A stretch of DNA of 5,062 nt, taken from positions 1 through 5,062 of the forward strand of contig JAJYQZ010000325.1 in assembly GCA_021794335.1 (NCBI GenBank). The letters run 5' to 3'. The notes beneath the pieces were generated by a model. It searched no databases. It had not been told where the DNA came from and was given only the letters and a program-made list of their open reading frames with translations. Source of the DNA: a bacterium. GTDB lineage: Bacteria; SZUA-79; Acidulodesulfobacterales; Acidulodesulfobacteraceae. Below, one piece after another: positions 1 to 5,062 of the stretch (position 1 is the first letter of the stretch; the number at the start of each line of letters is the position of its first letter). A program made the position numbers and the translations under genes.

Positions 1-120
1 AAAGATAAACTTTTCGGGTTTTTTGTCGGCGAAGCAATGAAAAAGACAAAGGGCAAGGCAAATCCCAAAAAGGTGAACGAGATATTAAAAAACCTTATAG
101 AAGAGAAAAAGAACCATTAA
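1..120 (+). CDS. gatB: Aspartyl/glutamyl-tRNA(Asn/Gln) amidotransferase subunit B, C-terminal end (5' truncated by window)
   Basis: The window opens in frame 1 inside this gene and reads 39 codons to a TAA at 118-120. The visible tail contains [17 protein letters not shown] followed by a short helix (VNEILKNLI). This matches the characteristic end of the GatB/YqeY tail domain, where a G-x-x-M-K-x-T-K-G-K-A-N-P stretch is strongly conserved. GatB is the kinase/transamidase subunit of the cytoplasmic GatCAB complex, which converts Glu-tRNA(Gln) and/or Asp-tRNA(Asn) to the amidated forms. The tail domain contacts the tRNA. The catalytic cradle domain lies upstream and is not visible. The stop codon is only 7 bases from the left arm of the inverted-repeat element at 128-219, so the transcript must either end at or read through that element. 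Confidence 0.92.
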   Translation, partial: KDKLFGFFVGEAMKKTKGKANPKKVNEILKNLIEEKKNH

Positions 121-127
121 AGAAAAA

Positions 128-219
128 AGTTAAAGGGGACAGATTTATTTATTTTCTCACTGCCGTCCGCATTTGCCGGCTTTTTAGACTGAAAATAAAT
201 AAATCTGTCCCCTTTAACT
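128..219. repeat. 92-bp element with perfect 29-bp inverted-repeat arms (REP/MITE-like)
   Basis: The left arm at 128-156 and right arm at 191-219 are exact reverse complements over 29 bases. The core is AAAGGGGACAGATTTATTT on the left and AAATAAATCTGTCCCCTTT on the right. Pairing stops at both ends of the arms. The 34-base loop (157-190) holds a second, small GC-rich dyad, GCCG at 162-165 with CGGC at 177-180. No coding capacity is present. The perfect arms and intergenic position resemble small non-autonomous mobile elements or REP-type repeats. From memory, GGGGACAG-type palindromes of this style occur near IS200-like/Y1 (RAYT) transposases in several bacterial groups, but I could not check this. 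A strong RNA hairpin would form in transcripts of either strand. On the + strand it is followed by an A-run, not a U-run, so it is not a standard intrinsic terminator for gatB. Target-site duplication cannot be judged because both flanks are A-rich. Confidence 0.85.
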
Positions 220-237
220 AAAAAAAGAATTAAAATT

Positions 238-243
238 GGAGGT
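238..243 (+). promoter_or_regulatory. Shine-Dalgarno site that fixes the mtnA start
   Basis: GGAGGT sits 7 bases before GTG at 251. It overlaps the in-frame TTG at 236, which therefore cannot be the start used with this site. This supports GTG 251 over TTG 236. Confidence 0.85.
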
Positions 244-250
244 AATAAAA

Positions 251-1306
251 GTGGCTTTTTTTACTTTAAGATTAACCGAAGACGATGTCGTCGAGATGAT
301 TGACCAGAGGAAACTTCCTTTGGAGATTTCCTATGTCAAGTTAAAAAGTTACGAAGATGTGTATGATGCCATAAAAAATATGATTGTCAGGGGGGCGCCT
401 GCTATCGGGGTGTCGGCCGCTTTCGGGCTGTATCTCGGGGCCAAGTCATTGTTGAACTCATCCGAGGCAAAGGATTACGAAGCATTTAAGGAGAAGTTTT
501 TTAATATAGCTGGTTTTATGTTTTCGGCAAGGCCTACGGCGGTTAATTTAGGATGGGCGATAGAAAGAATAAAATCGCTCGTTATAAAAGATAAAGGCAA
601 AACCGTAACCTCAATAGTACAAGACATAAAAACAGAGTCATTAAAGATATACGATGAGGATATAGAAATAAACAAAAATATGGGACATTACGGAGCAGAG
701 CTTTTAAAAGACGGCTATACGGTGCTGACCCACTGCAATGCCGGCGCATTGGCAACCGCCGGTTACGGGACGGCGCTGGGAGTTATAAGGGCTGCCGTTG
801 AAAACAATAAAAGAATATCGGTAATTGCAGATGAAACAAGGCCGTTTCTTCAGGGCGCAAGGCTTACGGTCTGGGAGCTTATGGAGGATAATATTCCCGT
901 AACATTGATTGCGGATAATTCCGCAGGATTATTAATGAGAAAAGGAAAGATAAATGCCGTCATAGTCGGCGCGGATAGAATCGCCTCGAACGGAGATGTT
1001 GCCAATAAAATCGGGACATATCAGGTTGCGGTTCTGGCGCATGAAAATAATATTCCGTTCTATGTCGCCGCCCCGCTTTCTACCATAGATTTAAAACTCG
1101 AATCCGGCGATGAAATTCCTATAGAAGAAAGGGACATAGATGAAGTTGTTAATGTGTTCGGAACAAGAATTGCCCCAAACGGCGTTGAGGCTTTAAATTA
1201 CGCATTCGATATAACGCCGAATAAATATGTCAAAGCGATAATAACGGAAAAAGGAGTTTTATATCCCCCGTATAAAAAATCTATTGCAGAAGCCTTCGGT
1301 AAATGA
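251..1306 (+). CDS. mtnA: S-methyl-5-thioribose-1-phosphate isomerase
   Basis: The 351-residue protein isomerises 5-methylthioribose-1-phosphate to methylthioribulose-1-phosphate in the cytoplasm. This is a step of the methionine salvage pathway, or of the related shunts that recycle methylthioadenosine or 5'-deoxyadenosine. Numbered from GTG 251, it shows IDQRKLP near residues 18-24, the phosphate-site loop VRGAPAIGV at 46-54, RPTAVNL at 94-100, HCNAGALATAGYG at 161-173, DETRPFLQGARLT at 194-206, and GADRIASNGDVANKIGT at 240-256. Cys162 and Asp242 correspond to the catalytic Cys160 and Asp240 of the Bacillus subtilis enzyme. The length is normal for bacterial MtnA, and the full motif set favours MtnA over the related eIF2B-alpha or ribose-1,5-bisphosphate isomerase proteins. 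I chose GTG 251 because a GGAGGT site lies 7 bases upstream; an in-frame TTG at 236 overlaps that site. The inverted-repeat element ends 18 bases before the ribosome site, leaving little room for a separate promoter, so read-through from gatB is plausible. Confidence 0.95.
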   Translation: MAFFTLRLTEDDVVEMIDQRKLPLEISYVKLKSYEDVYDAIKNMIVRGAPAIGVSAAFGLYLGAKSLLNSSEAKDYEAFKEKFFNIAGFMFSARPTAVNLGWAIERIKSLVIKDKGKTVTSIVQDIKTESLKIYDEDIEINKNMGHYGAELLKDGYTVLTHCNAGALATAGYGTALGVIRAAVENNKRISVIADETRPFLQGARLTVWELMEDNIPVTLIADNSAGLLMRKGKINAVIVGADRIASNGDVANKIGTYQVAVLAHENNIPFYVAAPLSTIDLKLESGDEIPIEERDIDEVVNVFGTRIAPNGVEALNYAFDITPNKYVKAIITEKGVLYPPYKKSIAEAFGK

Positions 1307-1388
1307 TATTATTGTACAACTTATATAAAGTAAAACACTTTTTTATTTTGATTTACTTAATCGTTAAAATTTGAAAAAGAGATAAAAA

Positions 1389-2336
1389 ATGAGTAAAGGT
1401 AAGGAAAAAATCAGCCCTTTTGCAGGGTCTAAATTTTGGATGGATGGAGAGTTTGTAGATTATGAAGACGCAAAAGTTTCGGTGAACAGCCACTCTTTGC
1501 ATTACGGCTTGGGGGCTTTCGAGGGCATCAGATGTTATGAAACAAAATCGGGCAAGCCGGCGATTTTCAGGCTCGACGAACATATCGACAGAATTTATAA
1601 TTCCTGCCACATACTTCAAATACCTGTTCCTTATGCAAAAAAAGAGATTAAAAGCGCAATCATAAAAGTAGTTAAAATAAATAAATTTAAAGAATGTTAT
1701 ATAAGACCTGTCGTTTTTATCGGAGATAGGGGCGGATTAGGTATTTTTATAAAGGATTATGATACAAGAGTGGCGATATCGGCATGGTACTGGGGGGCGT
1801 ATCTGGGGGAAGAAGCCCTTAAAACAGGCATTAAGGCCAAGGTATCGTCTTACGCAAGGTTCCATGTCAACACATTTATGGGGATGTCAAAATCGACAGG
1901 CCAGTACATTAATTCCATACTTGCAAAAAAAGAGGTTGTGAGCGCCGGTTACGATGAGGCAATTATGCTGGATACCTCAGGTTTTGTTTGCGAGGCGAGC
2001 GGCGAAAATATCTTTGTTTATTCGGGCGGTTATATAAAAACTCCTCCGTTGTCATCCGTTCTTCCCGGCATCACAAGAAGCAGCGTTATAGAGGTTATGG
2101 AAAATGAAATGGGTTTAAAGGTCAAAGAAGAAAGGGTTACGAGAGACGAGCTTTATATTGCGGACGAGGTTTTTTTAACGGGTACCGCAGCCGAAGTTAC
2201 GCCGGTCAGAGAAATAGACGACCGAAAGATAGGCATAGGAAAGGCGGGCAGAATTGCTCTTGAACTTCAGGAAAAGTTTTTTAACATAGTCAAAGGCGGG
2301 GACAAGAAGCATGAAAAGTGGCTGACATATCTATGA
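1389..2336 (+). CDS. ilvE: Branched-chain amino acid aminotransferase (PLP fold type IV)
   Basis: The 315-residue cytoplasmic PLP enzyme reversibly transfers amino groups between glutamate and the 2-keto acids of valine, leucine and isoleucine. Visible landmarks in order are HYGLGAFEGIR (38-48), YIRPVVFIGD (104-113), Lys168 in GMSKSTGQY as the Schiff-base lysine (matching E. coli IlvE Lys159), GYDEAIMLD (187-195), CEASGENIF (201-209) with Glu202 expected near the PLP pyridine nitrogen, LPGITR (225-230), and ADEVFLTGTAAEVTPV (258-273). The YIRP and GTAAEVTPV motifs and the length fit IlvE better than D-amino acid aminotransferase or aminodeoxychorismate lyase. The ATG has a weak AGAG ribosome site at 1378-1381, 7 bases upstream. 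It lies 82 bases after mtnA on the same strand. That gap is AT-rich and shows no clear promoter or terminator, so co-transcription is possible but not shown. IlvE-type enzymes can also aminate 2-keto-4-methylthiobutyrate to methionine, which would link it to mtnA; that link is inference. Confidence 0.95.
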   Translation: MSKGKEKISPFAGSKFWMDGEFVDYEDAKVSVNSHSLHYGLGAFEGIRCYETKSGKPAIFRLDEHIDRIYNSCHILQIPVPYAKKEIKSAIIKVVKINKFKECYIRPVVFIGDRGGLGIFIKDYDTRVAISAWYWGAYLGEEALKTGIKAKVSSYARFHVNTFMGMSKSTGQYINSILAKKEVVSAGYDEAIMLDTSGFVCEASGENIFVYSGGYIKTPPLSSVLPGITRSSVIEVMENEMGLKVKEERVTRDELYIADEVFLTGTAAEVTPVREIDDRKIGIGKAGRIALELQEKFFNIVKGGDKKHEKWLTYL

Positions 2337-2399
2337 TAGATAGGACAGCCGTTTCATTTTTTCATAATTTTAAGAAAACCTGCGGGAGCTAAATTCGGT

Positions 2400-3152
2400 T
2401 TAAAAATAATATTTATTTTTGTTAAGAAAAATTTGAAACAATTCTATAAGCATCGGTACGGAATCCGCAATTATATTGACATGCCCCCCCGGCTTATGTT
2501 TCCAGGAGGCGCTCACCTCTTTTACTTTAATATTATTCAGCAAAGCGATATAAAGTATTTCTACATCGAACGAAAACCCCTTTATTACCGATTTTGAAAA
2601 TATCTTTTTAGCTGTCTCCAATCTAAAAGCTTTAAATCCGCATTGCGAATCGTAAAAATTAATGCCTAAAAGTTTAGACTTTACAAAACTAAATGTTTTT
2701 CCGACAAAATTCCTGAAGGGCGGCTGGATTATGACCGAACCGCCTTCCAAATAGCGGGAACCTATTATGACATCCAGATCCTTCTCTTTTTTAAAAATAT
2801 TGATAAATTTGGCAATCTCATCCGCATCCGTCGATAAATCCGCATCCATAAAAAATACATATTCATAATTAGCGGACAGAATGCCCTCTTTAACGGCCGT
2901 TCCCTTTCCCGATTTCGTAATTGTGATAATCCGTAAATCGGATGCAAGCATATCTTTCAATATAGTGACGGTTCCATCCGTACTTCCGTCGTCAACCGCT
3001 ATTATCTCATATGCGTATTTTTTTGATTTTAAATATGACCTGAGCTCGGAAATCGTTTGTTTAATTCTTCTTTCCTCGTTGTAAGCCGGAATAATGACGG
3101 ATACGGAAGTTTTGGCAGTTTTATAATCGATATTAGAGGTATTTTCGGACAT
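2400..3152 (-). CDS. Family 2 glycosyltransferase, polyprenyl-phosphate sugar synthase type (ALG5/DPM1-like)
   Basis: The 250-residue protein has a GT-A nucleotide-sugar domain beginning at about residue 17 after a short polar leader. Motifs are VIIPAYNEE (19-27), VDDGSTDGT (53-61), FMDADLSTD (101-109) with the metal-binding DxD, IGSRYLEGG (130-138), RNFVGKTF (147-154), DSQCGFKAF (168-176) and GFSFDVEIL (192-200). The D-S-Q-C-G-F-K and G-F-x-F-D-x-E set is typical of enzymes that load glucose, mannose or a related sugar from a nucleotide donor onto a polyprenyl phosphate at the inner face of the cytoplasmic membrane. There are no clear transmembrane helices; the hydrophobic C-terminus (about 228-243) might associate with the membrane. 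An in-frame TAA directly precedes the ATG, so the reading frame cannot extend upstream. The gene converges on ilvE with a 63-base gap and is divergent from the deacetylase gene. Donor and acceptor cannot be told from sequence. Confidence 0.9.
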   Translation of the reverse strand: MSENTSNIDYKTAKTSVSVIIPAYNEERRIKQTISELRSYLKSKKYAYEIIAVDDGSTDGTVTILKDMLASDLRIITITKSGKGTAVKEGILSANYEYVFFMDADLSTDADEIAKFINIFKKEKDLDVIIGSRYLEGGSVIIQPPFRNFVGKTFSFVKSKLLGINFYDSQCGFKAFRLETAKKIFSKSVIKGFSFDVEILYIALLNNIKVKEVSASWKHKPGGHVNIIADSVPMLIELFQIFLNKNKYYF

Positions 3153-3167
3153 TTAAATTTAAATAAA

Positions 3168-3173
3168 CTCCTT
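3168..3173 (-). promoter_or_regulatory. Shine-Dalgarno site of the - strand glycosyltransferase, unusually far from its ATG
   Basis: On the - strand AAGGAG lies 15 bases before the ATG at 3152, longer than the usual 5-9. No alternative in-frame start exists between them because TAA immediately precedes the ATG. Confidence 0.5.
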
Positions 3174-3226
3174 GCTTAATTCGGTTGCATTTATTAAATT
3201 TATTATTTTTTATACGTGATAAATAT

Positions 3227-3253
3227 ATTATAATGTTTTAGCCGAATATACAA
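3227..3253 (-). promoter_or_regulatory. Possible promoter for the - strand glycosyltransferase
   Basis: On the - strand a perfect TATAAT (3227-3232) follows TTGTAT (3248-3253) with a 15-base spacer, shorter than the optimum of 17. It would give a leader of roughly 65-70 bases carrying the AAGGAG site. The region is very AT-rich, so chance matches are likely. Confidence 0.3.
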
Positions 3254-3258
3254 TTCAT

Positions 3259-3288
3259 TTGTTTAAAAATTTTAAAGAATAATATAAA
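3259..3288 (+). promoter_or_regulatory. Possible promoter for the deacetylase-GT9 pair, very close to the start codon
   Basis: TTGTTT (3259-3264) and TATAAA (3283-3288) are separated by 18 bases. Transcription would begin only a few bases before the ATG at 3302, which fits the absence of a Shine-Dalgarno site there. The -35 match is poor and the background is AT-rich. Confidence 0.25.
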
Positions 3289-3301
3289 ATAATAATAACG
3301 C

Positions 3302-4087
3302 ATGATACAAAATCCAAAATTTATAATCCTTTTATATCATAAAATAGGAAAGTATCCGCAAAACGCAAAATTTCCCGGCCTTTATGTTGCCGAAGAGGAT
3401 TTTGACAGGCAGATAAAATATTTAAAAAATTCCGGCTATACCTTTTTAACTCTGTCGGAATTAAAAACCGTATATGATTATTATTTTGGCGGCGCGGATC
3501 CGGCCGTTAAGCCGCGTTTAACCGGAGGTTTGCAAAATTTAATAAACGGAAAAAATAAATATGCAACTATAACCTTCGACGACGGTTCTAAATCGGTTTA
3601 TTCGAACGGACTTAAAGTTATGGTCGCGAACGGCGTCAGGGGTGCGGTTTTTATGGTTTCCGGGCTTATAGGCGAGCTTAACGATTGGGACATAAAAAAC
3701 GGCGAAAACAGGGATGAAATGCTGGCTGCGGATGAACTGAAAGAGATGATAAATTACGGCATCGAGATAGGCGCCCATACTAAAACGCACCCGCGCCTTA
3801 CCCGAATTTCGCCGGATAAAGCTTTTAATGAAATTGCCGCGTCCAAAAAAGACCTTGAGAATTTATTGGGTATTAATATAAATTTTTTTGCTTATCCGTA
3901 CGGGGATTTTAACGAAGAAGTTGCGGCGCTTGTTAAAAAGGCGGGTTTTCTCGGCGCCTGTATAACAAAAACTGGTATCGTAAAAAGGGGAGCAGATTTT
4001 TTTGCGTTAAAAAGGGTTGCAATAAGACATAATACCGATTTTTTTAAATTTAAAAGAAAGATATTTAAAGTGAAGCTGTTTTATTAA
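3302..4087 (+). CDS. Polysaccharide deacetylase (NodB homology domain, CE4 family)
   Basis: The 261-residue protein belongs to the metal-dependent CE4 hydrolases, which remove N- or O-acetyl groups from sugars in glycans. It begins with the LLYHKIG segment (10-16) common in this family. It then shows motif 1 TFDDG (91-95; Asp93 as likely base and Asp94 as metal ligand), motif 2 HTKTH (159-163; His159 and His163 as metal ligands) and motif 3 FAYPYGDF (196-203). A 20-odd-residue Gly/Pro/Asn-containing stretch (about 61-84) precedes motif 1 and looks like a loop insertion. There is no signal peptide or transmembrane helix, so the protein is probably cytoplasmic, unlike the exported peptidoglycan deacetylases. 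An in-frame TAA at 3296-3298 rules out a longer frame, and no Shine-Dalgarno site precedes the ATG. The gene lies 20 bases before a GT9 gene, implying an operon and a lipid-linked or LPS-type sugar substrate. The exact substrate is unknown. Confidence 0.92.
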   Translation: MIQNPKFIILLYHKIGKYPQNAKFPGLYVAEEDFDRQIKYLKNSGYTFLTLSELKTVYDYYFGGADPAVKPRLTGGLQNLINGKNKYATITFDDGSKSVYSNGLKVMVANGVRGAVFMVSGLIGELNDWDIKNGENRDEMLAADELKEMINYGIEIGAHTKTHPRLTRISPDKAFNEIAASKKDLENLLGININFFAYPYGDFNEEVAALVKKAGFLGACITKTGIVKRGADFFALKRVAIRHNTDFFKFKRKIFKVKLFY

Positions 4088-4107
4088 CAGGTCAGGTGTG
4101 CCGGCAA

Positions 4108-5062
4108 ATGACAGATAATAAAAAAGTAAAGAATATTTTAATTATAAAATTAAGTTCTATAGGCGACTGCCTTCTTGCGACTCCCGCAGTCGAATCGATA
4201 AGGAAGGGTTATCCGGACAGCTTTATTACATGGCTTATAGAGGACAAATCTAAGGACATCGCTTTGTTAAACCCTAATGTGGATGAAGTTATAGTCATCG
4301 ATAAAAAAAATTTCAAAATCCGCGACTATTTATCTTTAATTAAAAGATTGAGAAGCCGCCGTTATGATTTGTCCATCGATTTGCAGGGAGTGGACAGAAC
4401 ATCCGTTTTTGCCTTTTTAAGCGGGGCTAAAATAAGGTATGTGGAAGAATATGCCGATTTAGGTTTTTTGAACAATAAAAAGATTATCAGAAGAGGGAGG
4501 CCGCTTGAGCATGCCGTCAATTTTTATCAGTTTCTGGCCGAAAACGGAGGCGGAAAAAAAATACCGGATGTAAGCCTTACGCTTATCACGAGCGATGAGG
4601 ATAAAAAGTTTGCCGACGATTTTTTAAGAAAGAATTTTGGGAACCTCGATAATATATTCGTGGGGATAAATCCGACGGGGGCATGGAAAACGAAGAGGTG
4701 GCCGATTAAATACTTTATAGAACTTTCTACGAGGCTCATCCTCTCTTTTAATGCAAACATCGTGATTTTCGGCGGAAAGGGCGATGAATATTTTGCGCAG
4801 GAGATTCTAAAAGAGGTTGGCGAGGGTAAAATCAAAAGCGCTATTTCTAAAACCTCGCTAAAACAGGCAAAGGAGCTTCTCGGGAAAATGGATTATTTTG
4901 TAACCCCCGATAGCGGTTTAATGCATATAGCCTCGAGCATAGAAGGCCTCAAAACGATTGCGCTGTTTGGTTCAACCGATCCAAAGCTTACAGGCCCCGT
5001 TGGAAAGAATAATGTAATTTTAAGAGATAACCTTTACTGTATCCCTTGTTTTAAAAAGGAGT
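4108..5062 (+). CDS. Glycosyltransferase family 9 (ADP-heptose:LPS heptosyltransferase-like), 3' end beyond window
   Basis: The frame is open from ATG 4108 to the window edge, giving 318 codons without a stop. The family normally runs about 320-360 residues, so little is missing. It is a GT-B fold enzyme. The N-terminal domain has IIKLSSIGDCLLATPA (12-27), with Asp20 at the position of the catalytic Asp13 of E. coli WaaC, and DLQG (91-94). The C-terminal domain has GINPTGAWKTKRWP (186-199) and TPDSGLMHIAS (266-276), with Asp268 in the donor-binding loop, followed by ALFGSTDPKLTGPVG (285-299). A CIPCF cysteine pair (311-315) near the end is common in one GT9 branch. GT9 proteins add heptose to the LPS inner core at the cytoplasmic side of the inner membrane. 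I cannot tell WaaC, WaaF and WaaQ types apart here. A possible AGGTG ribosome site lies at 4094-4098, 9 bases before the ATG; an in-frame GTG at 4096 is a less likely start. It is probably co-transcribed with the deacetylase. Confidence 0.93.
   Translation, partial: MTDNKKVKNILIIKLSSIGDCLLATPAVESIRKGYPDSFITWLIEDKSKDIALLNPNVDEVIVIDKKNFKIRDYLSLIKRLRSRRYDLSIDLQGVDRTSVFAFLSGAKIRYVEEYADLGFLNNKKIIRRGRPLEHAVNFYQFLAENGGGKKIPDVSLTLITSDEDKKFADDFLRKNFGNLDNIFVGINPTGAWKTKRWPIKYFIELSTRLILSFNANIVIFGGKGDEYFAQEILKEVGEGKIKSAISKTSLKQAKELLGKMDYFVTPDSGLMHIASSIEGLKTIALFGSTDPKLTGPVGKNNVILRDNLYCIPCFKKE

Noticed and set aside
128..219. Reading the inverted repeat as a simple gatB terminator
   Set aside because: The stem is far longer than typical and is followed by A residues on the + strand, so a U-tract is missing in the gatB direction.
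475..675. 66-codon open frame on the - strand inside mtnA
   Set aside because: It is fully antisense to a well-supported gene, has no recognisable motif, and reflects the codon pattern of mtnA.
1307..1388. Promoter between mtnA and ilvE (TTGTAC at 1312, TTGATT at 1348, TAAAAT at 1365)
   Set aside because: No pair of -35 and -10 candidates has acceptable spacing; TTGATT to TAAAAT is only 11 bases.
1353..1619. 88-codon open frame on the - strand overlapping the start of ilvE
   Set aside because: It is antisense to conserved ilvE motifs, resembles no family I know, and has low-complexity composition typical of a shadow frame.
2337..2402. Possible bidirectional terminator between ilvE and the GT2 gene
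   Set aside because: Only a 5-bp AAACC/GGTTT stem with a 16-base loop is visible, with a weak T-run on the - strand side. This is too weak to call, although a convergent gap is where terminators are expected.
2881..3084. Open frame on the + strand antisense to the GT2 gene, and a second - strand frame at 2765-2947
   Set aside because: Both overlap the conserved GT2 catalytic motifs in other frames and show no domain of their own.
4527..4835. 102-codon open frame on the - strand
   Set aside because: It lies entirely opposite the GT9 gene, whose frame carries clear catalytic motifs across the same span.

Overview
The window reads as ordinary bacterial chromosome from a Gram-negative organism with moderate to low GC. 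The Gram-negative call rests on a glycosyltransferase family 9 (heptosyltransferase-type) gene at the right edge. The 3' end of gatB shows an organism that uses the GatCAB amidotransferase. I cannot name the lineage from sequence alone. A delta-proteobacterial-type or related phylum is a low-confidence guess, based on the gene mix and the style of the inverted-repeat element.

Left half (1-2336, all + strand): the last 39 codons of gatB are followed after 7 bases by a compact 92-bp element with perfect 29-bp inverted-repeat arms. Next come mtnA (methylthioribose-1-phosphate isomerase) and ilvE (branched-chain amino acid aminotransferase, fold type IV). MtnA acts in methionine salvage. The last step of that pathway, transamination of 2-keto-4-methylthiobutyrate, is known to be done by IlvE-type enzymes in some bacteria, so the adjacency may be functional.

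Right half (2337-5062): an envelope-glycan locus. A family 2 glycosyltransferase of the polyprenyl-phosphate sugar synthase type (ALG5/DPM1-like) lies on the - strand, convergent with ilvE. A 149-bp AT-rich divergent intergenic region separates it from a + strand pair: a NodB-type polysaccharide deacetylase and, 20 bases later, a GT9 glycosyltransferase that runs off the right end. Together they suggest assembly and trimming of lipopolysaccharide core or another surface glycan.

No tRNA, rRNA, CRISPR array, phage gene or transposase is visible. There is no gene-free stretch over 300 bases. The most unusual item is the inverted-repeat element between gatB and mtnA. I saw no evidence of a wholly new multi-gene system.
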